In this document: piece by piece, positions 7,920 to 16,702 of the stretch
Layout: every line of letters starts with the position of its first letter
Numbering within the stretch: position 1 is the stretch's first letter
Assembly (NCBI RefSeq): GCF_001005725.1
Contig: NZ_LBIC01000001.1
Span: 770,501 to 834,500, forward strand
Length of the DNA: 64,000 bases
Direction of reading: 5' to 3'
Source: Sphingobium chungbukense
GTDB taxonomy: Bacteria; Pseudomonadota; Alphaproteobacteria; Sphingomonadales; Sphingomonadaceae
The notes under the pieces: model-generated
The model's database searches: none
Told to the model about the DNA's origin: nothing
What the model saw: the letters and a program-made list of their open reading frames with translations, nothing else
Position numbers and translations under genes: made by a program

Positions 7920-10900
7920 GCAAGAACATCTACCTAACCCGTATCAAACTTGCCCAATTCCGTAGCTTTGCCTCGCTCGATGTCGAATTGCCGCCGGAAC
8001 CCGGCGTTCTCGTCGTTCATGGCAGCAATGGTCTGGGAAAGTCGTCGCTGTTCGACGGCCTTGAATGGGGACTGTCCGACCAGATTGATCATTTCCGCAA
8101 GGCAAGAGGCGTCAAGAAGGTCGGTCACTATCTGGCCCGCTGGCGTGAGCACCCGACCGATCCGACGTCCGTCGCCATGTCCTTCTCGGATGGAGAAACG
8201 ATCGAGCGGTCATTGGCATCGCCGGAATCGGTAACGTCCACGCTCGGCGGCACCGTAGCCGACATCACGTCCTATCTCCGGGCTGCCAGCTGGCGGCAGA
8301 GCATATCCGCTCTCCCGAACTACCTTCTTCTGACCCATATTCTCGGTCAATCGACCTTGTCGCGGCTGACGCACCGCGATGCGGCCGAACGATTCGATAT
8401 TCTCAAGGAAGCGGCGCAGAGTCGTGATGTAGAGGCTGTCGCGACCGCCATACATGGCCGCGGAAATACGGTGACGGTGCGCGCCTTCGCGCGTCGCATC
8501 GAGGCCTTGGAGAAGGAAGCAACGCGCTTCGCCGAGCTCCTCGACCAGGAAGAGCGCCTCTGGTTGGCGATGCAGGGCTCCGGGGCAATCGATGACGCCC
8601 GGTCGCTGACGATGATTGCCGAGCTGCGATCTTTGATCGGAGAAGCGACCGCCGGTTCCCGATCGACGGCGAGTTCGATCGCCGACGACCTCGATCGGCT
8701 CGAGGCGGCGCTCGACAGGGCACGGGTGGATCTTCGCGACGAACAGGCGCGTCTTCGCCAGGCCACCCAATGTGTTGAAGCCTGGCGTCAGCATAATTCG
8801 ACGCGAGCGGTCGCCCAAAGTGCGCTGGCCGAAACGGTCGAGCAGCTGACGACGATTGCGGCAGACCGCACCAGTGTGTCGGGCGAAAAGGCCGAGGCCG
8901 AGCGTGCGCATGCGAGCGCGTTGGCGGCGGCGGAGGTCGCGCGGGTTCACCTCGACCGCTTGGTCGCACTGCGGGATGTGCGCCGGGCCGCGATCTTGAG
9001 CAAATCAAGATTGGGCGACGCGGCGCAACCGCTCAGGGAGGCCGAGAGCCGTCTTGTCGACGCGACTGCCCAGCTCGAACGCGCCCAGCGCCGGTCGCGG
9101 ATTGCGCTTCGCCTCGACGGCGAGGTGACGCGGATCGACGAGGAGACCGATCGCCTTCAAGACGATGCCGACCGTATCAGTGCCTGGAAAGCCAAGGACC
9201 AGTCGATCCAGACACTGTCGGCGGCCTTGACCGACCTAGAGAACCAGCACCCAGGCCTCACCGACCGGCTGCGTGACGCGGAAGCTGCGATGACGGCTGC
9301 CGCTACGGACGTCGAGGCGCAATCCCGCACCTTGTCGCTTCTGCGTGAAACGGCCACGAGCCTGGCAGGAGCGGTCGCGACAATCGCCGCGACCTTGCCG
9401 GAAGATGCCTGCGACTGCCCGGTGTGTGCGACCCACTTTGGTGAAGCGTCGGAGCTGCGTGCCCGGGTTGGTGGCGCTGCCGAGCGACTGAACCCCGCTC
9501 TTCTGTCGCAAGAAGAGGGACTGGCGGCATCGCGCCGACGACTTCAGGACCTGCAATCTCGCGTCGAAGAGCTTCGATCGGCTCTACGACAGATTCAGTT
9601 CCAGAGATCGGAGCTGGCCGCGGCGCGTGATCAGGGATCCAAGCTGTTCGATCGGATCACACACCTTGGTGACGTGACGACGGACTTCGACGCCTTCATG
9701 CGGGGCCTCGGCACGGAGCAGCAGCGGCTGAAATCTCGACGCGCGCGCAAGATGGTCTGGATCCAGCGGCTGCGCGCCGCTTCGGGCGCTGATCTCCAGA
9801 ACGAGATTCAGCGTTTGACGCGACTCCGGGACAAGCAAAAGGCGACGCGCGACAGCTGCGCGCGCGCAATTGAGGACGGACAGTCGACGCTTGACAGCCA
9901 CGAGGCGCGTATCCAGGGGCTCGAGGAGCAATTGGGGTTGTCGGCGCCATTGTCGGGACCGCCGCTGGGCAGTGCGATCGACACGGCGAGAAACCGCCAT
10001 CAACAGACTCTGGACGTCGTGGCAGAAGCGCGAAGTGCAGCGGACTTCGCCATCGAACGGCTGCGACGCATCGATGCGTCCGAGGCGGCGACAAGCGCCC
10101 GGCGCCGCGAACTGGAACGTCAGTTGGCGGAGGTGGACGCGCAACTCCGACTTGTCGCAGAGAAATGGGCGGACTTGGGCTTTTCGAGCGCGCCGCCCAC
10201 TGACGACGATGTTTCCGATCGTTCCGCGAAGACTGCCGATCATGCTCGTGATTTGGCCGCTGCCGGCGATGGGCTCGAGCGCCTGAGGGCGGGACGCCGT
10301 GCATGGGCCTCGCAGGTGACCCATCGAGCGGCACTCGACGGTCTCCGCGAAGCGATCGACGCAGCCCCGAACAGCGGACGCGATGAAATTCGTCTGGCGG
10401 CTCAGCAGTTACGCGACGCAAAAACGCTGGCAGCTGCGGAAACACGCGAGGTAAAAGTCATTGCGCAGTCGGCGAGCCAGGATCTGCTGAACGAGCTCGA
10501 CGATTTCAACGCGGAATATATACAGCCACTCGACACGCTGATGAAGCGGATCAATCAGGCGATTCTGACGGATCCCCGGGTTGGTATCGATCTTCAGGTT
10601 AAAAAGAAAAAGATCGAGCAGAATGCAGTAAAGGCCGGCGATCTTCCGTCCAACCTTGACGATATCGATCCTGTCCTCATCCACAGCGAGGGGCAAATGT
10701 CGGCGCTGGCCGTCAGCCTACTGTGCGCAGCGAGCATCACCTTCCCCTGGTCTCGTTGGCCCGCGCTCATTCTTGATGATCCGATGCAGCACAATGATGC
10801 CATTCATACTGCTGCGTTTGCGGACTTGGTTTGCAATCTGGTCGAGCAACGAGACTATCAGATTTTCCTTTCGACCCACGATCAGGCCCAGGCCGAGTTT

Positions 10901-11044
10901 CTACAGCGGAAGTGCGCGGCGCGCGGCGTACCCTGCGGCGTTCTCAGCCTTCTCGGAACTGGACGTGACGGCGTCGAGACGGAATTCCGGCCTGCCACCG
11001 CCCGGGGAAGCGGTTCCGTCGCGAACACGTCCAGTATCGGTTAG
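7916..11044 (+). CDS. SMC/Rad50-like ABC ATPase with a zinc-hook motif
   Basis: A 1042-residue ATPase predicted to bind DNA or nucleoprotein and act as the motor or sensor of the operon. The N-terminal lobe has F-R-S-F in the first strand and Walker A GSNGLGKS at 36-43. A long heptad-rich, Glu/Arg/Ala-rich coiled coil covers about 180-900, with a Rad50-type hook at its middle: CDCPVC, with CPVC at 501-504. The C-terminal lobe has an ABC signature-like SEGQ at 924-927, Walker B ALILDDP at 950-956 with the D-loop after it, and a switch histidine in FLSTHDQ. All ATPase motifs are present, so the gene looks intact despite the upstream IS21. Its ATG overlaps the preceding stop. Confidence 0.9.
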   Translation: MSKNIYLTRIKLAQFRSFASLDVELPPEPGVLVVHGSNGLGKSSLFDGLEWGLSDQIDHFRKARGVKKVGHYLARWREHPTDPTSVAMSFSDGETIERSLASPESVTSTLGGTVADITSYLRAASWRQSISALPNYLLLTHILGQSTLSRLTHRDAAERFDILKEAAQSRDVEAVATAIHGRGNTVTVRAFARRIEALEKEATRFAELLDQEERLWLAMQGSGAIDDARSLTMIAELRSLIGEATAGSRSTASSIADDLDRLEAALDRARVDLRDEQARLRQATQCVEAWRQHNSTRAVAQSALAETVEQLTTIAADRTSVSGEKAEAERAHASALAAAEVARVHLDRLVALRDVRRAAILSKSRLGDAAQPLREAESRLVDATAQLERAQRRSRIALRLDGEVTRIDEETDRLQDDADRISAWKAKDQSIQTLSAALTDLENQHPGLTDRLRDAEAAMTAAATDVEAQSRTLSLLRETATSLAGAVATIAATLPEDACDCPVCATHFGEASELRARVGGAAERLNPALLSQEEGLAASRRRLQDLQSRVEELRSALRQIQFQRSELAAARDQGSKLFDRITHLGDVTTDFDAFMRGLGTEQQRLKSRRARKMVWIQRLRAASGADLQNEIQRLTRLRDKQKATRDSCARAIEDGQSTLDSHEARIQGLEEQLGLSAPLSGPPLGSAIDTARNRHQQTLDVVAEARSAADFAIERLRRIDASEAATSARRRELERQLAEVDAQLRLVAEKWADLGFSSAPPTDDDVSDRSAKTADHARDLAAAGDGLERLRAGRRAWASQVTHRAALDGLREAIDAAPNSGRDEIRLAAQQLRDAKTLAAAETREVKVIAQSASQDLLNELDDFNAEYIQPLDTLMKRINQAILTDPRVGIDLQVKKKKIEQNAVKAGDLPSNLDDIDPVLIHSEGQMSALAVSLLCAASITFPWSRWPALILDDPMQHNDAIHTAAFADLVCNLVEQRDYQIFLSTHDQAQAEFLQRKCAARGVPCGVLSLLGTGRDGVETEFRPATARGSGSVANTSSIG

Positions 11045-11291
11045 AACGAACCGGTTGACGACGCTGGTCGGTTCTACTCGGTTGCCGACCAGCGGCTTCA
11101 TCAGACTTGATCGGCGGCTCCTGCCAGATCCGGACGTTCGCGTCCCCCTAGGGAAATGGCGATATCTGGTCGAAAATCGACAGCAGACCGGCGTCTCGTT
11201 CATCACTTCCGGATCTGGTAACATAGTAGGGACACATGCATGACGAACGAGCATAGTCAAAGAGCTGCAGCCCCGCATGACCGTTCCTTAG
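11045..11291. other. Convergent spacer after the ATPase operon
   Basis: Separates the plus-strand ATPase gene from the minus-strand UDG-like gene. No gene is supported. No clear hairpin with a T-run was found, so the site of termination is not obvious. Confidence 0.4.
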
Positions 11292-11825
11292 TCAGCCCTG
11301 GGAAGCTATGACTTCCTCTGCGTAGCGCTGGCACCGTTCCTCGACGCGGCGTTGTCTGCCTTCCTTATCATTGCCGAGCCCGCGATAATAGTTGTTAAGA
11401 CCGCGCATACCCGGATGAACGGTATGACTATAAGTCGCATGGATGCTTGCTCCTTCCACGCCCGCGATCGCGGGCGCACTCAGCGCCACGATGGTTGAGA
11501 TACCTTCAAGCTGTTCCGCCAGGCGGGCGACGTTGTCGGGCTTACATACGTCGGTGAGGTCGGGCATGCTGTCGTCTCCGAACATGATCGTCTCCCACGC
11601 ATTGGCGATACGGTAATCGTACCGGTTCGTGGACGGAAACGCAGCGGGATCGTGGCGATGGAGGTGGAGTAGGACGCGATCCAAATTGTTGCCCGTGTCG
11701 CCCGCTGCGGGACGCTGTGCATCTCGTTCCTTGCTGCCGGGCACTGCTAGCACGAATGCCGTTCGCACTCCCAACGGACCGGGATGATACGCGGGTGTGG
11801 TAGGGAGCGAGGTAGGGCCGTTCAT
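11292..11825 (-). CDS. Uracil-DNA-glycosylase-like protein, tentative
   Basis: A 177-residue protein with only a weak resemblance to the UDG superfamily. The segment VPGSKERDAQRPAAGDTGNN recalls the motif in family 4/5 enzymes where a GxxPG loop is followed by a glycine-rich substrate loop. TNRYDYRIANAW could be the asparagine strand, and SHTVHPGMRGL might replace the usual HPS motif. If real, it would act on uracil or another damaged base in DNA. Its ATG (11825) lies just 5 bp beyond the stop of the upstream minus-strand gene interrupted by IS256, so the two were an operon. It could equally be a protein of unknown function. Confidence 0.55.
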   Translation of the reverse strand: MNGPTSLPTTPAYHPGPLGVRTAFVLAVPGSKERDAQRPAAGDTGNNLDRVLLHLHRHDPAAFPSTNRYDYRIANAWETIMFGDDSMPDLTDVCKPDNVARLAEQLEGISTIVALSAPAIAGVEGASIHATYSHTVHPGMRGLNNYYRGLGNDKEGRQRRVEERCQRYAEEVIASQG

Positions 11826-11830
11826 GGCGG

Positions 11831-11910
11831 TCAGAGATAGTCGGGATCGATGACGATGCTGAGAAGGCGAGGATCTTGCGGCTGCCGGGCGACGGGGCCT
11901 CGGCCACCAG
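11831..11910 (-). pseudogene. 3' part of the gene interrupted by the IS256-family element
   Basis: Joined across the excised element, the frame continues from LANAGG into RGPVARQPQDPRLLSIVIDP and ends DYL at a TGA (11833-11831). The restored gene would be 225 residues and would end 5 bp before the UDG-like start codon. Confidence 0.7.
11903..11910. repeat. Left copy of the IS256 target-site duplication
   Basis: GCCACCAG lies directly before the left inverted repeat and again at 13234-13241 after the right one. Eight bp is the usual IS256 duplication size. Confidence 0.9.
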
Positions 11911-13233
11911 GGGACTGTCAGGATTTCCGTGTGCGGGCGGGCATAATGGGTAAAAAGGGAGTCCCACTATGTCTCGACGCAAAGAGCCTGCCATACCGAA
12001 TGAGCTTCTCGATCAGCTTTTGGCGGGCGGCGCTGCCAGTGCCGCCTTCGAGCAGGGCGGTCTGCTCGATTCGCTGAAGAAGGCGCTGACAGAGCGTGCC
12101 CTGAATGCGGAGATGGATCACCACCTCGCTGGCGAAGACGGCGCCGGCAACATGCGCAACGGCTACGGTCGGAAGACGGTAATGACCGACACCGGCAAGT
12201 TGGCGATCGACGTACCGCGCGATCGCCAGTCGAGCTTCGACCCGCAGTTGATCGCCAAGTATCAACGCCGCTTTCCCGGCTTCGACGACAAGATCGTGTC
12301 GATGTACGCGCGCGGCATGAGCACCCGCGAGATCACCAGGCACCTGCACGATCTTTACGGCATCGACGTCTCACCCGATTTGATCAGCACGGTGACCGAC
12401 GCCGTGCTCGATGAGGTCGCCACTTGGCAGCAGCGGCCGCTCGATCCGGTTTACCCACTGGTCTTCTTCGACGCGATCCGGGTCAAGATCCGCGACGAGG
12501 GCATGGTGCGCAACAAGGCGATCCACATTGCGCTGGGCGTCCGCGCCGACGGCGCAAAGGAGGTGCTCGGCCTGTGGCTCGAGCAGAATGAGGGTGCCAA
12601 GTTCTGGCTTCGGGTGATGAACGAGCTTCGCAACCGTGGCGTCGAAGACATCCTGCTGGCCGTCGTTGACGGCCTGAAGGGCTTTCCCGATGCGATCACC
12701 GCAGTGTTCCCCGATGCGATCGTCCAGACCTGCATCGTTCACCTGCTGCGCAACTCGATGGACTTCGTCTCCTGGAAGGACCGCAAGAACCTCGCCAGCG
12801 CGCTTAAGGAGATTTACCGTGCCACCGACGCGGATGCCGCCGAAAAGGCGCTGACGGCATTTGAGGCTGGCCCTTGGGGGCAGCGCTATCCCGCCATCGG
12901 CCAGAGCTGGCGGCGCGCCTGGGGCGAGGTGATCCCGTTTTTTGCGTTCCCCGACGAGGTCCGCCGGATCATCTACACCACGAACGCGATCGAAGCTTTG
13001 AACTCGAAGCTCAGGCGGGCTGTCAGGGCCAGGGGACACTTCCCCAGCGACGAGGCCGCCACCAAGCTGCTCTATCTGATCTTGAATCGGTCGGAGAAAG
13101 AGTGGAAGATGCCACCACGTGAGTGGACCATGGCGAAGGCGCAATTTGCCGTGATCTTCGGCGAACGTTTCATCAGAGCCATGGCGGCCTGATGATCAAC
13201 CGCCCGCCCGCACACGGAAATCCTGACACTCCC
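11911..13233 (+). mobile_element. IS256-family insertion sequence, 1323 bp, intact
   Basis: Ends are 31-bp inverted repeats at 11911-11941 and 13203-13233, identical except at the fifth base (GGGAC versus GGGAG), each followed by TGTCAGGATTTCCGTG. An 8-bp target duplication flanks it. The single transposase gene fills most of the element. The near-perfect ends and duplication suggest a fairly recent insertion. Confidence 0.95.
11969..13192 (+). CDS. IS256-family mutator-type transposase
   Basis: DDE transposase of the MULE/IS256 group, 407 residues, the normal length. Recognisable pieces are MRNGYGRKTV near the N-terminus, MYARGMSTREI, VFFDAIRVKIRD with the first catalytic aspartate, LLAVVDGLKGFPDAI with the second, the CIVHLLRNS block, and IYTTNAIEALNSKLRR with the catalytic glutamate region. 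No stop or frameshift is present, so the element could still be mobile. Confidence 0.96.
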   Translation: MSRRKEPAIPNELLDQLLAGGAASAAFEQGGLLDSLKKALTERALNAEMDHHLAGEDGAGNMRNGYGRKTVMTDTGKLAIDVPRDRQSSFDPQLIAKYQRRFPGFDDKIVSMYARGMSTREITRHLHDLYGIDVSPDLISTVTDAVLDEVATWQQRPLDPVYPLVFFDAIRVKIRDEGMVRNKAIHIALGVRADGAKEVLGLWLEQNEGAKFWLRVMNELRNRGVEDILLAVVDGLKGFPDAITAVFPDAIVQTCIVHLLRNSMDFVSWKDRKNLASALKEIYRATDADAAEKALTAFEAGPWGQRYPAIGQSWRRAWGEVIPFFAFPDEVRRIIYTTNAIEALNSKLRRAVRARGHFPSDEAATKLLYLILNRSEKEWKMPPREWTMAKAQFAVIFGERFIRAMAA

Positions 13234-13241
13234 GCCACCAG
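13234..13241. repeat. Right copy of the IS256 target-site duplication
   Basis: Second GCCACCAG, directly after the right inverted repeat. Confidence 0.9.
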
Positions 13242-13839
13242 CGTTGGCTAGGCGGACTCCGCGGCCTTCCGGCGACCAATCCGTATCCTCTTCAAGCTCG
13301 CGCAGATATTGGAGTAGCCGCGGCCAGTGCCGGTTCGGACCGACACGCGGACGCCGCGTGCGCGTATCATCAAATAGGACATCGAGCACCGCCCTGAGCA
13401 CTGGACGTAACTCGAACCGCCCCTTGCCGCGCTTCTGCACTTCCATGAGCAAAGCTGCCTTGACCCGTTTGGGCGTCAGATCGTCCATGTCCGCCCAAGC
13501 GAGCAAGACCTCCTCAATGTCTTCTCCGGCCTGGACGTCGAGCACCTCCAGAAGCCGCTTTCCTCCCGTTGCGTCCTCAAGAAACCGTTGCTTTAGGCTG
13601 CCTAGCGCGTCTTCGAATCGCTCCATCGCGCGGCTGCCATGCGCCTCCAACTCATCGTTGAAGACCTCCCGCCATGCGTCCTGAAGTTTGCGCAGCGCAT
13701 TCCAGTAGGCCTGCGACGCCGGCTTGCCGCCACCGTCAGAATCCAGATAATCACTCTGCGTCAGCGTCGCCTCCCGTGGCCTCTTCAAACAACAATTAGC
13801 GGCGAGCCTGCGTTTCGCAACCGTGACGTCGAACGGCAT
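13234..13839 (-). pseudogene. 5' part of a hypothetical gene interrupted by IS256
   Basis: Function not recognised. The fragment encodes about 202 residues from the ATG at 13839 (M-P-F-D-V-T) to the target duplication, where the frame runs into the element. Together with 11831-11902 it restores a 225-residue gene. The protein is soluble, charged and mostly helical (for example LEVLDVQAGEDIEEVLLAW), with no catalytic motif visible. The frame is open upstream to 14061 but that extension has poor coding character. It is the first gene of the pair that includes the UDG-like protein. Confidence 0.65.
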
Positions 13840-14102
13840 GAGAGCGTCTTCATGACCTAAACCGTTTATCGAGACGGGGCGAGCCAACCGCATCGCCCGG
13901 CTCAAACGGGGACTTCTGGCAGGAGCAGACATCAAAGGTGGGCCGACGAACGACCTGAAGTGGTCGGGGGCCGACTTCGCGCGAGCGTCAGCCATGCCCG
14001 CGAGGCTCCGATCCGGACATTCGCCTAACGGCAATTCCAGTAACTCGGTGCTCGGAGCCATAATTGAGAGGTTGAACGCATGGCTGAAATGCGGCGCTGT
14101 GA

Positions 14103-14981
14103 TCAGCGATACCGTTCACAGGCCGTGACGGGAATGAAGGCAGGTTCCCCATATCCTCCATAGACGTCGCTGAGCAGCCAAGCGCGCTCAGCGTCGCTTT
14201 CTTCTTCTCTGACGCTTCTCCACCAGAATCGAAGGGCAGCATCCCAGCGATAGCCGCGAGATTTGAGCCGATCCTTGGCGTCGAACGGCGCGTCGATCGC
14301 ATTCACCCGGAATGTCGGTTGTTCCGAGCAGACGATCAGCTTTGCCAGGATCGTCTCTCCGTCCGGCAGGCCGTGGGAAAGCAGATACAGGAGGGCGAGG
14401 ATATCATTCTCGGCCCTGTGCCCTTCATAGAACCAACCGCATTGTGACACGAGATGCGCAAGGGCGCGCCCCTCGAACCCAAACTCGAGCCAATCCAGTT
14501 CAGCCATGGAACAGGCCCATGGCTTGCCGGCGATCACCGGCAGGCGACGATCCACAAAGGGCCGATCGAAGGCGGCATTGTGGGCAACGATGATGTCAGC
14601 GGACGAGAGAATTTCCACGGCCACGGCATCGTCTATGGCCTGTCCGGTAACATCATCAGCCGACAGGCCTGTAAGCCTGGTGATCTTCGGATCGATCGGG
14701 ATGCCGGGATCCTCGCGCCACACCCGGGGCACCCCGACCTGGATGATCCGTCCGGCTTTATCGAAGCGGAAACGCTGGATGGCGAGTTCTATGATGCGAT
14801 CGGTTTCGCGGTCGAGGCCGGTCGTCTCGACATCGATCGCAACGCCAATTCGGCTGGACGCCTGCGGGTCAGCCTCGTGAAAGTACGTGACGGGCGCAAG
14901 GCGTCGCTGCACGCGATAATCTGGATGCCTGCTCAGCAGGTCTGCCGCCTGCGCATGACGATCAGCCATAGCGAAACTCAT
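14103..14981 (-). CDS. DEDDh-type 3'-5' exonuclease
   Basis: DnaQ-like exonuclease of 292 residues. The Exo I motif AIDVETTGL puts D50 and E52 in the active site. The Exo II region is DIIVAHNAAFDRPF. The Exo III motif GHRAENDILALLYLL supplies the histidine and last aspartate of the DEDDh set. A C-terminal domain of about 80 residues (RLKSRGYRWDAALRFWW) follows, which is common in stand-alone exonucleases of this type. The start lies 16 bp after the RES toxin stop on the same strand, so the two are probably co-transcribed. It could serve in repair or in an anti-invader role; the sequence does not decide. Confidence 0.85.
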   Translation of the reverse strand: MSFAMADRHAQAADLLSRHPDYRVQRRLAPVTYFHEADPQASSRIGVAIDVETTGLDRETDRIIELAIQRFRFDKAGRIIQVGVPRVWREDPGIPIDPKITRLTGLSADDVTGQAIDDAVAVEILSSADIIVAHNAAFDRPFVDRRLPVIAGKPWACSMAELDWLEFGFEGRALAHLVSQCGWFYEGHRAENDILALLYLLSHGLPDGETILAKLIVCSEQPTFRVNAIDAPFDAKDRLKSRGYRWDAALRFWWRSVREEESDAERAWLLSDVYGGYGEPAFIPVTACERYR

Positions 14982-14997
14982 CTTGCGGCGATTCCTG

Positions 14998-15717
14998 TCA
15001 TGCGCTTTCTACCACGCGGAAGACGGCACCGCTGCCGGCGTCCCGAACAAGATCAACCCGCTTTCCATCCCAATGATAGTCGAGATGCCTGCCCTGAACA
15101 GGTTTCGAAGCGCAATCCGGATAGAAGAGCGCAACGCACTCGCCACCGGCCTGCCGAACGCTTGGATAGACAATGCCATCCGAGCCTGAACCGCGCAGGC
15201 TCGCCGCGAAATGCTGCGCCGCTCCGTAATGATCAGGATCGAGGCAGGGGCCGGCCGTGGCATCGTCCGTTCTGAGATTATGGAGTTCGGCATCCACCTT
15301 CAGCACAATCTCCCGAAACTGCGATGTCCAACCGGCGGCTTCAGCCGTCCGGGCCATGAAGCGCGCGTGATGATGAATCGTCTCGAACAGCGCAGTTTCA
15401 TAGCTTCGCGCAATATAGAGCACGCCATAATGTCCGGTCGAAAATCGGCTCGGTCGATCGACACTGACGTGGGTGAACGACGCCATGAGATAGGAGGCGC
15501 CGACACCGCCGACCCGTCGCTCGGGCGGGATCAGATCGATGTTGCCGACCGACGCCATGATGCGGGGGTTCGTCTTTTGCTCCGCCGAAATAAGAAGGGG
15601 CCAGTCAGCAGGATCTGCAATGTCTTCGAACAGGTCGATCGGTGGATAGATGCTGCGGATGATCCTGACCGCACCCTCCCATTCCACTCGGTTCGTTGGT
15701 ACCCCCGCACTCGTCAC
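14998..15717 (-). CDS. RES-domain toxin
   Basis: RES family protein of 239 residues; characterised relatives of RES-Xre systems degrade NAD+. The conserved Arg-Glu-Ser set can be placed at RFSTGHYGVLYIARSYETAL (arginine and the ETA glutamate) and later in the SLRGSGSDGIVYPS segment, which resembles the S/G-DGIVYPS motif. The GTG start overlaps the stop of the upstream antitoxin remnant (GTGA), the normal antitoxin-toxin arrangement. The toxin seems complete while the antitoxin is truncated, which raises the question of how the cell tolerates it. Confidence 0.85.
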   Translation of the reverse strand: MTSAGVPTNRVEWEGAVRIIRSIYPPIDLFEDIADPADWPLLISAEQKTNPRIMASVGNIDLIPPERRVGGVGASYLMASFTHVSVDRPSRFSTGHYGVLYIARSYETALFETIHHHARFMARTAEAAGWTSQFREIVLKVDAELHNLRTDDATAGPCLDPDHYGAAQHFAASLRGSGSDGIVYPSVRQAGGECVALFYPDCASKPVQGRHLDYHWDGKRVDLVRDAGSGAVFRVVESA

Positions 15718-15897
15718 CTGCCGCCGCGCTCCGCGTCGAGATAGCGCCGCACCCGCATGATATCTGTCAGTTCGCCGCCCAGCATGACCGCCAGCGCACT
15801 TGCCCCTTCGAAGGCGGCATTAGGCGCCTTGATCCACTCATAGCCGCGCTGCGGCTCCTGGAAGATGAGGCGCAGTGCCTTGTGGATAGTCCGCATC
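15714..15897 (-). pseudogene. N-terminally truncated Xre/ParS/MbcA-type antitoxin
   Basis: What remains is the C-terminal toxin-binding domain (DUF2384): IHKALRLIFQEPQRGYEW, then ALAVMLGGELTDIMRVRRYL. Full-length partners are usually about 130-150 residues with an N-terminal helix-turn-helix. Here that part is missing, and sequence upstream of about 15,888 belongs to an aldo/keto reductase in another frame. An ATG at 15897, created inside the reductase sequence, could still start a 60-residue toxin-binding peptide; an ATG at 15923 is also in frame. Confidence 0.78.
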
Positions 15898-16635
15898 GAC
15901 CGGAGGGCCGCCGACGGCGCCACCCGACGCGATCCTGCCAGCCTTGTCCGGAGCGCCGCGCTTGATCTTGCCGGCCAGGCGTCCCCAGCCCAGCGGGCTC
16001 CAAGCGATCAGGCCGACACCCTGGTCGAGGCCGAGGGGCGCGAGGTCCCATTCATAGTCCCGCCCGATGAGCGAATAATAGCCTTGGTGCACGACATAGC
16101 GCGCCAGCCCGTCCCGCTCCGAAATCGAGAGTGCCTTCATCAACTGCCATCCGGAATAGTTGGACGCGCCGATGTAGCGGACTTTGCCGCTGGTCACGAG
16201 ATCATCGAGGGCGCGAAGCGTCTCCTCGAGCGGCGTCAGCGGGTCGAAACCGTGCATGAAGTAGAGATCGATATGATCTGTGCCCAGGCGCTTCAGGCTT
16301 GCTTCGCACGCCCGGACGAGATGATGCCGCGATGCGCCAATATCGTTCACGCCGGGGCCTGACCTGGCGCTTGCCTTGGTGGCGATCAGCACGTCCTGCC
16401 GCTTCTTTCCCAGGGCCTCGCCCAATATTCTTTCCGACGCACCATCGGAGTAGATATCGGCGGTATCGAAGAGGTTGACGCCCGCATCGATGGCGATGTC
16501 CAGCAATCGACTTGCCTGCGGTACATCGACCGTGCCCCAGCGCTCGAAGAACGGGTTGGAGCCGCCGAAGGTCGCCGTGCCCATGCTGAGCGCTGAAACC
16601 TTGAGGCCGGATCGTCCGAGCAACCGATAGTCCAT
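15838..16635 (-). pseudogene. Aldo/keto reductase, C-terminally truncated
   Basis: NADPH-dependent oxidoreductase family. The first 250 residues are good AKR sequence: MDYRLLGRSGLKVSALSMGT, the catalytic FDTADIYSDG tyrosine/aspartate region, ATKASARSGPG, YFMHGFDPLTPLEE, and IAWSPLGWGRLAGK. The family continues for about another 80 residues to complete the barrel, but after GGPPVDADY the frame enters antitoxin sequence and stops at 15838. The junction lies near 15885-15890. The product would lack the last barrel strands and the cofactor-binding tail, so it is probably non-functional. The ATG at 16635 is the normal AKR start. Confidence 0.82.
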
Positions 16636-16702
16636 AGCAGCGCTTCCTCATATTGGGGCGGTTTGGGTCAGGCGGCCCTGCGGCAAAAGCGCGGCGCCCG
16701 CT

